56,725 nucleotides of DNA from an uncultured Collinsella sp. (GCA_900548815.1 URLR01000005.1:1-56725), one strand, 5' to 3'; shown: positions 19,198 through 28,114, counted from the first letter of the stretch. The notes: generated by a model from the letters alone, not told the origin. Numbers and translations: made by a program.

Positions 19198-20094
19198 TTA
19201 CGAGCGATAAGACGCCATGAGTGCGGCGCGCGCTTCATAGGCATCCGAATACCGGGCGGCAGGCTTTTGCGCCATTGCACGGCGCAGGAAATCGGCAAAG
19301 GGAATATTTCGCGGCAGAGCACGGACGTCGCGCGTACCAAACATGAACTTGGCGATCACCTTGGCCGTGCTATATACATCGCTCGCCGGTGAGGCAATGC
19401 CGAGATTACGCAGCTCAGGAGCCTCGTATCCACGCGAAATAACGCGCTCGCCCACCAGCGGACCGGCACACTCCGCTACCGAGGCACACAGGCCAAAATC
19501 GATGAGCACCACATGACCATCGGGCGTAACGATCCAGTTGCCGGAGTGCGGGTCGCGATGCACGTAGCCGGCGCGACATACCACGGCCATAGCATCGAAC
19601 ATGCCCAGCACGAGCGAAAAGAGCTCGCGAGACGAAAGCGGCCAGCCTTCGCTGGCACGACGCTCAACATGGGCGAGAACGTCCTCGCCCTCGACAAAGC
19701 GCTCGCGCAGGCAAAGGTGCTTACCGCCAATACGGCGATCTTCCACATAGGCCATGCCGTCTACCTGCGGAAACATTTCGTAGCCTTTAAACGGTCCACC
19801 TAGGAGCGCATATTCGTTACGGAGCCTGTCCTCGGCGTCGGGCGTGAGCGCAACCTTGCAGACGTTTCCGTCCGCACGATAGACAAGCGTCTGCTTTGTC
19901 TTTCCGCCGTCATAGATGAGCTCCACCGGCTCGCTCAATGCCGGCTTTGGCGGCGTTGGGTTCAGATTCAGCAGCTCGCCGATCATCTCGCGCGCACCGG
20001 ACAGGTGATCTAGCACACCGGGAGCGCCCGGCTGCTCAAAGGCATTTGCACGGTCGCGGCGATAGCGCACCAGCACGGGATTGACCTCGGTCAT
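19198..20094 (-). CDS. Serine/threonine protein kinase
   Basis: A 298-residue kinase. The lysine lies in NVCKVAL, the catalytic loop is YVHRDPHSGNWIV (intact HRD and Asn), the metal motif is LIDFG, and the activation segment ends YEAPE. A clear glycine loop is not visible before the lysine. The ATG at 20094 has AAAGGAG upstream; longer upstream readings are unsupported. It is transcribed alone ahead of the vWA operon, from a divergent region shared with the FHA gene. Unlike the YegI-like kinase it keeps canonical HRD/DFG residues, so it is probably active. Confidence 0.88.
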   Translation of the reverse strand: MTEVNPVLVRYRRDRANAFEQPGAPGVLDHLSGAREMIGELLNLNPTPPKPALSEPVELIYDGGKTKQTLVYRADGNVCKVALTPDAEDRLRNEYALLGGPFKGYEMFPQVDGMAYVEDRRIGGKHLCLRERFVEGEDVLAHVERRASEGWPLSSRELFSLVLGMFDAMAVVCRAGYVHRDPHSGNWIVTPDGHVVLIDFGLCASVAECAGPLVGERVISRGYEAPELRNLGIASPASDVYSTAKVIAKFMFGTRDVRALPRNIPFADFLRRAMAQKPAARYSDAYEARAALMASYRS

Positions 20095-20131
20095 CGTGGA
20101 TTCTCCTTTCTCATTGGATATCGACGCGACC

Positions 20132-20179
20132 AACATAAGGAGTTCCCAGCACGGAGCACCGCACACCGCTCAGCTGAAC
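20132..20179. promoter_or_regulatory. Divergent promoter region with palindrome (kinase / FHA gene)
   Basis: CTCAGCTGAA (20169-20178), one base off the shared palindrome, with a leftward -10 candidate TATGTT at 20137-20132 again 36 bases from the centre. Rightward, TATCCT at 20214-20219 is a possible -10 for the FHA gene but does not share the spacing. Confidence 0.5.
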
Positions 20180-20273
20180 GAAAGGGGCTGGGCGGAAACT
20201 GCTCTATTTGGGCTATCCTAGGGAGAAACTCGTACCGCACGAAAACCGCAGCGACACAGGGGGATGAGCCGAC

Positions 20274-22049
20274 ATGGCAAAGGCAACCGCAGCCCAACAG
20301 AATGATTTCGATGCCATGTTTTATGCGCTTGACGACACCTGCACCATGCCTTTCGCCAGCTGGTGCGCCCATACCGGAGGCTTCGATCGCATCCGCCTGA
20401 GCGTTGCCCCCGTCTGGCCTGAAGGCGAGGCGGCCACACGGGCAATCTGCCCCACGTCCAAATCTACTGATGGGCTCACGGCAGCTCAATATCGCTTTTT
20501 CTACGCACTGTTCAGCAGCAACTGGAAAGAAAAGGACCAGAGCATTACCCTCAAACGCACACTTTTGCCCGCTCAGAATTCCAACTCGAGCACCATGGCA
20601 AAACGAGCGCTCTCAAACGCGCGCGGTGCCAGCCTGCTTCTGCTCGACCATGGCGATGTCTCGATCGAAACCGAGACCGTAGCAACAAGCGACGATCTCT
20701 ACGCGCACGTTCGGCATGAGCTTCAGCAGCTCTACCTGCAGTACGCTATCCTCGAGTCCGAGCGCGACCTGGTGCTCGACATCTGCCGCGACATGCAGGC
20801 GCACGTAAAGGAGCGTCTGGGCAAGACCATTCTCGACCACCCCGAAGTCGAGCTTTTTACCGATAAAAAGTACTGGTATCAGTTTCTTCCCCTTGAGAAG
20901 AGCCGTAGTTTCGATCGCACCTGTAACCGAATTGCGCAGGCAATAGGCGTGCAGGGCATGGCCGAGGCCGATTCCGAGCTTCCGCTCGTGGCGCCGCGAA
21001 CGGCGCCTTCCAACGCTGTAAAACCGCCCGTGCCCACACTGCCCAAAAAGGCCGACAGCCTTTCCTCGCGCTCAAAGCACCCGGAAAGCGAGGCGATCAA
21101 ATACAACGCCAAGCGCTTGATCATGGAGAACCTTCAGGATGCGGCAACCCTTTTGATGGATGTCCGCACGGTGGGTGAACAAGCGCTCGGTTTTAACGTT
21201 AAAGACACGACGAGCATGTCGGGTACCTGGCTTTGGGGCTTTACCCAGGGAAACACCTCCGATGATGCCCGCCGCACCTTGCTTGCGCCCGATGCGCGAG
21301 ACAAATGGGTTGCAGCAGGGCTGCTCCTTGCAGACTGGCTGCTCGATTGTGCCAAAGGATCGGACGATAAGGAACGCCTAGCACGCATCCAGAGCGTCAC
21401 TGGCGCCATCGTCGAGCGTCTTGATGGAAATTTGAGCGATACGCTCGCCACCGGAGAACTCGCGGCCCTCCACGTTGCATGCGCGCCGACGCTCGAGTCG
21501 CGCGAGACCCTCGGATCCCTTATGGCCGGCATTCTCTATGCCCTTGTCTATGGCACCCACCTTGAGCAGGCAGGACTCGGCGCATCCTCGCTCCAGGCCG
21601 ACATCAGCACCGTCTGGGCCGCCGGTGACACTCCCAGCGTGGATCGGCCCGGTACACGCCGCGAGCCCAAAGCCATCGCCGTCACCATTGCAAGCTGTCC
21701 GGCAAGCGCCGGCGGCACCTACAGCCCCCAAACCTGCAACACCCACGATACGATCCATATTTCCAAAATAGTCACATGGCTGTTTGGCCGAAGTCCTCGA
21801 TCCCCACAGATGCAAGACGCCAATGTCAACACCACCGTACTCGACGACCCCGCGATTTCGCGACAAGCCGTCAAGCTGTATTGGGACGATGCGCATGCTG
21901 CCTGGCAGCTGGAAGTGTTCAACAGAAACGGTGCAAACTGCGACGGCGAGCTTATCGAAAGTGGCGAAACTTTCGATGTCGCACCGGGAACGCGCATCTG
22001 CCTGCGCGGGTCCGAGCGCAATTATTTTCTGCTGCTCTCGGGAGCATAA
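20274..22049 (+). CDS. FHA-domain protein of unknown N-terminal family
   Basis: A 591-residue soluble protein. The last 90 residues look like a forkhead-associated domain: LFGRSP (GR at 505-506), DDPAISRQA (SR at 529-530), EVFNRNG (549-553) and APGTRICLRG. In FHA domains this Arg and Ser-Arg contact phosphothreonine; the usual His after SR-x is Ala here. The first 480 residues match no family I recognise; they are mostly helical in character with a proline-rich break near residue 250. It would read phosphothreonines made by the neighbouring kinases. Weak purine-rich ribosome site (GGGGGATG) before the ATG. Confidence 0.8.
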   Translation: MAKATAAQQNDFDAMFYALDDTCTMPFASWCAHTGGFDRIRLSVAPVWPEGEAATRAICPTSKSTDGLTAAQYRFFYALFSSNWKEKDQSITLKRTLLPAQNSNSSTMAKRALSNARGASLLLLDHGDVSIETETVATSDDLYAHVRHELQQLYLQYAILESERDLVLDICRDMQAHVKERLGKTILDHPEVELFTDKKYWYQFLPLEKSRSFDRTCNRIAQAIGVQGMAEADSELPLVAPRTAPSNAVKPPVPTLPKKADSLSSRSKHPESEAIKYNAKRLIMENLQDAATLLMDVRTVGEQALGFNVKDTTSMSGTWLWGFTQGNTSDDARRTLLAPDARDKWVAAGLLLADWLLDCAKGSDDKERLARIQSVTGAIVERLDGNLSDTLATGELAALHVACAPTLESRETLGSLMAGILYALVYGTHLEQAGLGASSLQADISTVWAAGDTPSVDRPGTRREPKAIAVTIASCPASAGGTYSPQTCNTHDTIHISKIVTWLFGRSPRSPQMQDANVNTTVLDDPAISRQAVKLYWDDAHAAWQLEVFNRNGANCDGELIESGETFDVAPGTRICLRGSERNYFLLLSGA

Positions 22050-22080
22050 AGGCGGGGCGGAACTATCTTCCATCCCGCCT
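22050..22080. terminator. Bidirectional hairpin between convergent genes
   Basis: AGGCGGG/CCCGCCT stem directly after the FHA stop and eight bases before the end of the convergent membrane gene. Confidence 0.55.
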
Positions 22081-22087
22081 CCCACGG

Positions 22088-23206
22088 TTACCTAAAGAAA
22101 AGTCGGATGCGACGACCGTCAACATGTTCACGTACCGCGACGCGCTGCCAGTAATACATCAGCACGAGGATGAGCGGGGCAAAGACCTCGATAACCATTC
22201 GTATTTCGATGTCGCGTTGCAACCAAAACGCAAGCGCCACAAACCCTAAAAACGCGACCAAACCCGGTGCCGTCTGATCGACCGGAACCACCGACAGCCC
22301 AACGAGCACGACAACCGTGCAGGCAAGCCATGCTATCCCCATCGTGTCACGCACGACAAATCCCAAGACGACGCCGACCACCACTGCCAGCAGCGTGCGA
22401 ACGTGCAAGGCAAGGGTAAAGCGGCCCAGCGACACATAAACCCCCGCCAGAACACAAACAAGCCCCAGCACCCACGTCGTCTCACTCACTCCCAGCAGCA
22501 TATCCGCTAGCATCAATGCCAGAAGAGCTCCGCACGCCCACGTTACACGACGCAGCTCGCGGTTGAGCTCGTGCGCCTCGCCACGCAGCGTCTCGTCTCC
22601 CAGATCGCAGAGCTCCAAGGGAAGCCCCTCGGCAACGGGAGCCAAGACCGCCACGGCAACGCGCAGCAAGAGCGCAACCAGCTCAAAGCCCAGCAAAGCC
22701 GCCAGACCATAGCAGGCAACAACAATCAGCATTGCCCTCAACAGCACCGTAGGCCGCTTGGCGTGGGGAATCGCCTGGCGCACGTCGCGAACCAGGAGGG
22801 CATCGACCATGGCCTGGACAACCATAAGACCGGCGCTAAACATGTAGAGCGGGTCACCGGGCTCGAACAGCACAAGCGGCATGGCCAGCACTAAACCCGT
22901 CAGGGCAAAGTGTCGAGCACTGCCCTCGCGGCTAAAACGCAGCGGATCTCCCTCCACATCAATCGCAGGCGTCAGGTCGCGAACATAATAGAACCCCACA
23001 AAGCACAGACCGATAAAGACAATAAAGCCCCACCCATAAAAATCGAGATCAGTTGGAGGGTTATTGAGCCAGCTACTTCCCAAAAAGAGCGAAGCGTGGG
23101 CAATATCCAGGGCGAATAGCACAACGCTCAACGCATAGAACCACCCCGCCGCCAGAATGCGGCCGGCGGATACCTGAGGCCGCACGGGATTAACCGAGTA
23201 ATTCAT
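22088..23206 (-). CDS. Polytopic membrane protein of unknown function
   Basis: A 372-residue protein with about ten hydrophobic helices and short loops. One larger hydrophilic segment near residues 200-230 is acidic and probably cytoplasmic. The true start is MNYSVNPVRPQ at 23206; the frame runs further upstream but that part overlaps the preceding gene out of frame. It overlaps that gene by 17 bp, so the two are translationally coupled. No transporter signature is recognisable. Its place in the kinase locus suggests a membrane partner or target of the signalling system. Confidence 0.8.
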   Translation of the reverse strand: MNYSVNPVRPQVSAGRILAAGWFYALSVVLFALDIAHASLFLGSSWLNNPPTDLDFYGWGFIVFIGLCFVGFYYVRDLTPAIDVEGDPLRFSREGSARHFALTGLVLAMPLVLFEPGDPLYMFSAGLMVVQAMVDALLVRDVRQAIPHAKRPTVLLRAMLIVVACYGLAALLGFELVALLLRVAVAVLAPVAEGLPLELCDLGDETLRGEAHELNRELRRVTWACGALLALMLADMLLGVSETTWVLGLVCVLAGVYVSLGRFTLALHVRTLLAVVVGVVLGFVVRDTMGIAWLACTVVVLVGLSVVPVDQTAPGLVAFLGFVALAFWLQRDIEIRMVIEVFAPLILVLMYYWQRVAVREHVDGRRIRLFFR

Positions 23207-23786
23207 CAAGTCCACCGCCCTTGCCGTCATCCGCCTCGGACGACGAATCATCGAGGAAAATAGCAGCGTGTTCGGGGTGAAGAATTTCCTCTGGAAGCGC
23301 ATCGTCATCCACGAACTCATAAGGACCCTCAAAAGGATCCAAAAGCTCATCCATCTCCTCGAGGACCTCGCCGAGAGACTGCACGACAAGCCCCACAGCG
23401 CGGACCAAGTCCGCCTCGTCGAATACGCCGTCACACTGGGCCTTCAGCTCAAAAAAGTCATCCAGGGCAAAATCGACGCGAACGTTGACCCCCTCACGTG
23501 CAAATGTCATGCCACGCGACGCAATGGCCTTTTCGCAGGCGGACCTCTTGTCCGCATCGGGCAGGCAGTCGATGCACACGCTTACGCTCTCGCCATCCCC
23601 TGTTTCTACGAGACCAATACGAAGCGTTGCCAGGTAGTCGAGATAATCGACCTCGGCGGTAAACTCAGTCGAAGCGATGCCCAAAAGCACATCGATGTCA
23701 TCCTGGGCTCCCGCCTCACCACGGCGCGAGGGCACACTGTCCTGGTCGAGCACGGCAACCAGATTTGCTATCCAGCCGGCAGCCAT
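23190..23786 (-). CDS. Acidic protein of unknown family
   Basis: A 198-residue soluble protein, not recognised. It is strongly acidic, especially in the last 60 residues (DDDALPEEI, DDSSSEADDGKG). The first 120 residues look like an alpha/beta domain (FTAEVDYLDYLATLRIGLVETGDGESVSV; EGVNVRVDFALDDFF). AAGGAGG precedes the ATG. It heads a two-gene unit with the membrane protein, whose start lies inside its 3' end. The pattern of a small acidic protein coupled to a membrane protein would suit an adaptor or chaperone, but nothing in the sequence proves this. Confidence 0.8.
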   Translation of the reverse strand: MAAGWIANLVAVLDQDSVPSRRGEAGAQDDIDVLLGIASTEFTAEVDYLDYLATLRIGLVETGDGESVSVCIDCLPDADKRSACEKAIASRGMTFAREGVNVRVDFALDDFFELKAQCDGVFDEADLVRAVGLVVQSLGEVLEEMDELLDPFEGPYEFVDDDALPEEILHPEHAAIFLDDSSSEADDGKGGGLDELLG

Positions 23787-23819
23787 AGCTTCCTCCTTAC
23801 GGTTGGGAATATTGAGGCA

Positions 23820-23870
23820 ATCCTATCGGCGCGGCAGCCCTCTCCCCTGCGCGCTGTTCAGCTGAACAGC
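23820..23870 (-). promoter_or_regulatory. 18-bp perfect palindrome in divergent promoter
   Basis: GCTGTTCAGCTGAACAGC (23853-23870) is the longest version of the locus palindrome. Leftward, TAGGAT at 23825-23820 lies 36 bases from its centre, as at the other sites. It is shared with the rightward receptor-like kinase gene. Confidence 0.65.
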
Positions 23871-23914
23871 AGCTATTGAAGGCGTTGTGGTGCGTCCGTT
23901 TTTTGCGCGCCCGC

Positions 23915-23920
23915 TATACT
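23915..23920 (+). promoter_or_regulatory. -10 element of the receptor-like kinase gene
   Basis: TATACT, about 55 bp before the chosen start. Its place just before an upstream in-frame ATG (23924) argues that the ATG lies at the transcript start and is not used. Confidence 0.45.
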
Positions 23921-23974
23921 TAAATGGCCAGAAAGCACCTCGATTGGTGCAGAGCACCAAGCGAGGGGGCGGAC

Positions 23975-26900
23975 ATGGAAAACATCTTTTGCGCGGAAGC
24001 GCTCAATGGAATAATCCAGGTCAATCCGCTCGCCGAGCTGCCCGCCTCCCAAGCGGGCATCGCGATGCGGCCAAGCGGTGAGCCCTCGGGCGCGAGCGCC
24101 GATCTTTGGTTTATCGACACCGCTTCTGAGTCAAACGTCAGCTGTGCCACGGGCACGCCCGCCCACGGCACCAAGCTTGCCGTCAAGGTCATGCGCCATG
24201 GCTGTGCCACCTCCCATAACGAGGCGCTCGAATCCAACGAGGCCTATAAATCCGACTGGTACAAGCTGCGCCAGGAGTACGAGACACTTCGCAGCATGAA
24301 CGGAGCCCAAGGACACGCGCCCATCGCCTATGCCCTGGGCTGGCGCATTAAAAAGACACCTCGCGGCGAGGTGCGCTACCCCGCCCTTGCCATGGAATAT
24401 GTCGAGGGCGTTGACATCGTCGAGCTGCGCGAGATTATGAGCAATGTACACGGCGAGGTCACCGCCGCCGATATCCTCGGCATAGCACGCGCCATCGTCA
24501 CGGCCCTGCTTTGCTGCACGGTCGTTTCGCGCGAGGACGCTCGCTACCTCACCACGGTCTCGCACCGCGACCTTTCGTCCCATAATCTGCGCTTTATGCT
24601 GGACAAGGATGGCCAGCGCATCGAGCGCGTCGTGCTCATCGACTTTGGGCAGAGCGCCCAAAACGACGACCCCGACGTGACGGCAGCCGACGGCAGCGAG
24701 CGCTTGAGCACGCCTTTTATCGGCGCGCCCGAGATATTCGACCAGCGCCAAAGCGAGGCACGCCAATGGCGCAACACGAGCCACGCCGACTGCTACTCCA
24801 TCGGCTGCCTTTTGTATTACCTTCGCTGCGGAGTGTGGCCGCACGAGGCCCAGATTCGAACTATCTGCGCGCAGAACTCGGGCGGCCTAAACGCCGCCGA
24901 GCTGCAGGAGCTCTTTGAACTTAAAAATAAGGGAGCCATCCATCTCGACGGCACCCATTGTGTCGATGACGATGACCGCACCCTCGACGAACTCATTGCC
25001 CGCTGCACCGAGCCGGGCATCGGCAAAATCGGAGGCCGCTTCGACGTCATTCGCCTGGCAGAGCGCCTGGGGATCGACGAGAACGGCAGGTTGCTGACGA
25101 ACGGCGCGCCGGCGGCCCCCTCGCCTGACAAGGAAAGCGCTCCCCAGCCTAAGAGCCCCTTCCACAAGAAACGCTTGGCCGCCATCGCCTCCTGCCTCTG
25201 CGCAGCTGCGGTGGTGGTGGCCATCGCCGTGGCCATTGCATTTGCAACGGGCGCTCTCGGTGCGTCGCATAAAAACGGCCAGCTCGCCCTCTATCCCACC
25301 ACGGCGCTCTCCGCAGGCCAGTTGCGCGAAAGCGTCGAGCTGGTCCAGGCGCGCCTGGATGCTGCCGGTCTGGGCAAAGCCTCGACCATCGAAAGCATGG
25401 ACGGCATCTGCGTCGATTTTTCCGCCGGCGCCTTCGATGTTCCCGACGAGCTTGACGGGGGCGATGGCGACAGCGATTCGTCTCAGGCATCCTCATCGTC
25501 CGGATCAAACGACACGGCGAGCATGTATCGCGACGACGTGACGGAATTGCTATCCCGCCCACTCGAGCTCTACCTTGCCCGCATCGATACGGAGGGCAAC
25601 GGTCTAGCATCCTACGAACACATCTATCGAACGGAAATCAAAGACATCGCAGTCAAGATGGGCAAGGTCGACGGCCTGGAGCCCGATGCCTGCGCCGACC
25701 CCAATCGCTATGCCTATCTTGATCTCACCCTGACCGACGGCGCGAAAAAGCGGCTCAAGGAGAGCTGCGGCGATTGGCTCGACCAAGGCGTGCTTGCCTT
25801 CGACATCGGCGGATATTCGTGGAACACGGTCTCGACCGTACCGCTCGGCAAGGGCCGTTACGCCTTTACGGCCAATAGTCTCGCACCATCCCAGAACCTC
25901 TGTGAGGTGCTTGCCGAAGCACTGCGCTCCGAAAGCTATCGCACGAGCTTCCGCGACAGCTTGGTCCCGCAGGCAACGTGGATCGACGACGATGTAACGG
26001 GCGACAACCAGGTCAAGCAAAGTGCCCTCGAAGACGACGGCACCCTTGTTTCCTTTGCGAGTTACGGCACGCCTTCTCGCGGAGAGCGCGTCGATGCCCT
26101 TGAGACCCTCGCGGCACGTCTGGATACCCTTGGCGTCCCCTATGCACTCGGCGACTCCGACGACGGCAAAGGCATTGTCGCCCAAATTCAGGGGCTCGAC
26201 CTGGGCGAGGCGGCAGCAGACCTTATCTGCGCCAATTCCTATATCGAAGTCTTCTGCGGCTTACAGAAACGCGTGCTTGGATCGCCCACCGTCAAAGCCG
26301 TCAGCACCTCGACGGGCACAAAGGCAGTGCAGGTAAGCGACGGCAGCACGAACGGCGACGCAAATATGAAGGCAGTGGCACAGGCCGCTGCCGATGCAGG
26401 GGGCGCCTGGGTCTACCTCAGCGTGGGAGGCACCCCGATCATGCGAACGTGGGTGGACGCCGCCTCGGAGCAGCTCGCCTTTGATATTTCGTGCGCCACG
26501 GGTAAAGCGATCGACACCTCAAACGAATATCTGGCAGACCTAGTAGCCGCTGTCGCCGCTACTGACCTGCCTTTTACGCATCTCGGCTATTGCGGTCGTA
26601 TGGACCTTGCTCTTTCGGGCGCCCCAGGGGCGCTCGACGCCGAAGTCGATGAGGCACGCGACGCCATCAAGGCCACGTTCCCTTCGGCCACGGTTGGCAC
26701 GAACCCCAATGACGATACGGAACTCTTGGTATCGCTCGACCTTACCGTCGACGATGCCTTTGCGCAGGAGGCCATCGATACCGTCGAGGCACTCTACAAC
26801 GCCATGGATTTTGACAGAACGCCGTTTGACCAGATAACGTTCTATCTTGCCGACGAGCGCGGGGACGAACGAGCCCGCATTTGGTTCTTGCGCTGCGATG

Positions 26901-27049
26901 GAGCAGACGAGCAGAGCGGCCACGTCGCGGTAAATGGGTCAATTCGCGAAGGCCGCTTCGAAGAGCAACGCCAGCGCGTGATCGACGCCGCCGGGGCAAA
27001 TACTTTCTTCCAGGAGCATATGGACGATCTGTCCTCTTGGCTGCTCTAG
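23975..27049 (+). CDS. Receptor-like Ser/Thr kinase with SecD-like extracytoplasmic region
   Basis: A 1024-residue protein. Kinase domain about residues 40-370: lysine in LAVKVM, SHRDLSSHN, LIDFGQSA, IGAPE. A single membrane helix lies at about 398-423 after a basic stop (KKRLAAIAS). The 600-residue outer part resembles the SecD periplasmic P1 region: repeated ...VQARLDAAGLG...DGICVDF and LAARLDTLGVPYALG...KGIVAQIQGL units, and YLDLTLTDGAKKRLKE...GVLAFDIGGY...GRYAFTANSLAPSQNLCEVLAEAL. No SecD membrane helices follow, so it is not a translocase subunit. The start at 23975 has GAGGGGG upstream. It probably senses an external signal. The SecD resemblance is my reading of sequence patterns. Confidence 0.82.
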   Translation: MENIFCAEALNGIIQVNPLAELPASQAGIAMRPSGEPSGASADLWFIDTASESNVSCATGTPAHGTKLAVKVMRHGCATSHNEALESNEAYKSDWYKLRQEYETLRSMNGAQGHAPIAYALGWRIKKTPRGEVRYPALAMEYVEGVDIVELREIMSNVHGEVTAADILGIARAIVTALLCCTVVSREDARYLTTVSHRDLSSHNLRFMLDKDGQRIERVVLIDFGQSAQNDDPDVTAADGSERLSTPFIGAPEIFDQRQSEARQWRNTSHADCYSIGCLLYYLRCGVWPHEAQIRTICAQNSGGLNAAELQELFELKNKGAIHLDGTHCVDDDDRTLDELIARCTEPGIGKIGGRFDVIRLAERLGIDENGRLLTNGAPAAPSPDKESAPQPKSPFHKKRLAAIASCLCAAAVVVAIAVAIAFATGALGASHKNGQLALYPTTALSAGQLRESVELVQARLDAAGLGKASTIESMDGICVDFSAGAFDVPDELDGGDGDSDSSQASSSSGSNDTASMYRDDVTELLSRPLELYLARIDTEGNGLASYEHIYRTEIKDIAVKMGKVDGLEPDACADPNRYAYLDLTLTDGAKKRLKESCGDWLDQGVLAFDIGGYSWNTVSTVPLGKGRYAFTANSLAPSQNLCEVLAEALRSESYRTSFRDSLVPQATWIDDDVTGDNQVKQSALEDDGTLVSFASYGTPSRGERVDALETLAARLDTLGVPYALGDSDDGKGIVAQIQGLDLGEAAADLICANSYIEVFCGLQKRVLGSPTVKAVSTSTGTKAVQVSDGSTNGDANMKAVAQAAADAGGAWVYLSVGGTPIMRTWVDAASEQLAFDISCATGKAIDTSNEYLADLVAAVAATDLPFTHLGYCGRMDLALSGAPGALDAEVDEARDAIKATFPSATVGTNPNDDTELLVSLDLTVDDAFAQEAIDTVEALYNAMDFDRTPFDQITFYLADERGDERARIWFLRCDGADEQSGHVAVNGSIREGRFEEQRQRVIDAAGANTFFQEHMDDLSSWLL

Positions 27050-27052
27050 CCC

Positions 27053-28084
27053 CTAGCCGGCTGCGCCCCATGTTCGACGAGCCCTTAGCGCATCAATCCG
27101 AATCACACGACGCGAACGGTCAATGCAACACTCGACACCACAGGCAAACGTCGACGTCAGACGATCGCACACGGCCGAGTGTGCCCCATCGAAGCTCTTC
27201 TCATCTGGAAACATGGGGAGCTGGATCTCGATTCCTCGCCGGGAAAATCCCGCACTGCGCGCAATGGGAACGGCGTCGTCAACGGTTGCCACAAATCGCC
27301 CCGTGAGTCCATAAAAACCCAGGTCACGCGGGGCAACCGGAACCCATTGCCCCGATGAGCGCTCGGTAGCGTAGTCGTATGCCGCCTCGCTCATGCCAAA
27401 AGCGCTGTGCATGGGCAGCATTCCGTCCCGTCCATCGCGTGTGGGGTCGATGATGTACCATGCCGGGCGGCCGCGCTCTCCCAGGTTCACGACGCACCAG
27501 GCATGCCCTGTTGGATCACCGGCACGGCGGCGACCCCAGGCATAAACACAGTCGATACCAGCACGATCCAGCAGATACTTAAAGCCTTTCGCCCACCCCT
27601 CGCACACGGCACGGCGCTTAAGCAGCGGGCCATCCGCCGAATGCGAGTACGGCCGGCCGTTCTGGAATCGATATCGTGCAAGATAGGCATCGTGGATTGC
27701 CAAGACCCGGTCGAAGACCGATGCTCCCACCGGCGCTGTCTGGAGAATTGACTCAGCAGCACGCTCCATCTTGGCAAGATTTGTATAGAGCCTGGTGACC
27801 GACTGTTTGTATCCCTTGGCATAATTTGGCACCAGCAGGACTTTGTCACCATGACGGTAGTAGTGCACACCGCCTAGGAGGTGGATGAGTTCGGGGCAGT
27901 CACAACGTAGGAGCTCCACGAGCGCCTTGATGGTATCCATGCCCGCACGCGCCGAAACCTCGCAGCCCTTCTGCCCGTTGAGTACGCACTCGAGTAGCGT
28001 ATCGTATGCGCGCTGGGCTTCGGGGGCCAGGTGTGCCCTGTTAAACATGCCCCCGGGTCGCACGTTTCCCTTCGAGTCGATCAT
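27053..28084 (-). CDS. Transglutaminase-like cysteine hydrolase/transferase
   Basis: A 343-residue soluble protein with a transglutaminase-like core: RAVCEGWAKGFKYLLD (Cys161), GHAWCVVNL (His194) and WYIIDPT (Asp213) form the Cys-His-Asp triad. A helical N-terminal part (1-130) and a small C-terminal domain rich in Cys and Arg flank it. The start MIDSKGNV at 28084 follows GGGGG. It converges with the receptor-like kinase gene, with only 3 bp between the stops. No signal peptide, so it acts inside the cell, as protease, deamidase or crosslinker. The shared palindrome in front ties it to the kinase locus as a possible effector. Confidence 0.85.
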   Translation of the reverse strand: MIDSKGNVRPGGMFNRAHLAPEAQRAYDTLLECVLNGQKGCEVSARAGMDTIKALVELLRCDCPELIHLLGGVHYYRHGDKVLLVPNYAKGYKQSVTRLYTNLAKMERAAESILQTAPVGASVFDRVLAIHDAYLARYRFQNGRPYSHSADGPLLKRRAVCEGWAKGFKYLLDRAGIDCVYAWGRRRAGDPTGHAWCVVNLGERGRPAWYIIDPTRDGRDGMLPMHSAFGMSEAAYDYATERSSGQWVPVAPRDLGFYGLTGRFVATVDDAVPIARSAGFSRRGIEIQLPMFPDEKSFDGAHSAVCDRLTSTFACGVECCIDRSRRVIRIDALRARRTWGAAG

Positions 28085-28114
28085 ACAAGCCCCCAATCTG
28101 TTTGGTTTTCCCAG

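Noticed and set aside
23924..23974. Upstream ATG for the receptor-like kinase
   Set aside because: It lies four bases after the likely -10 hexamer and has no ribosome site; the ATG at 23975 has GAGGGGG.
23975..27049. A SecD translocase subunit
   Set aside because: It has a kinase domain and only one membrane helix; the SecD/SecF multi-helix part is missing.
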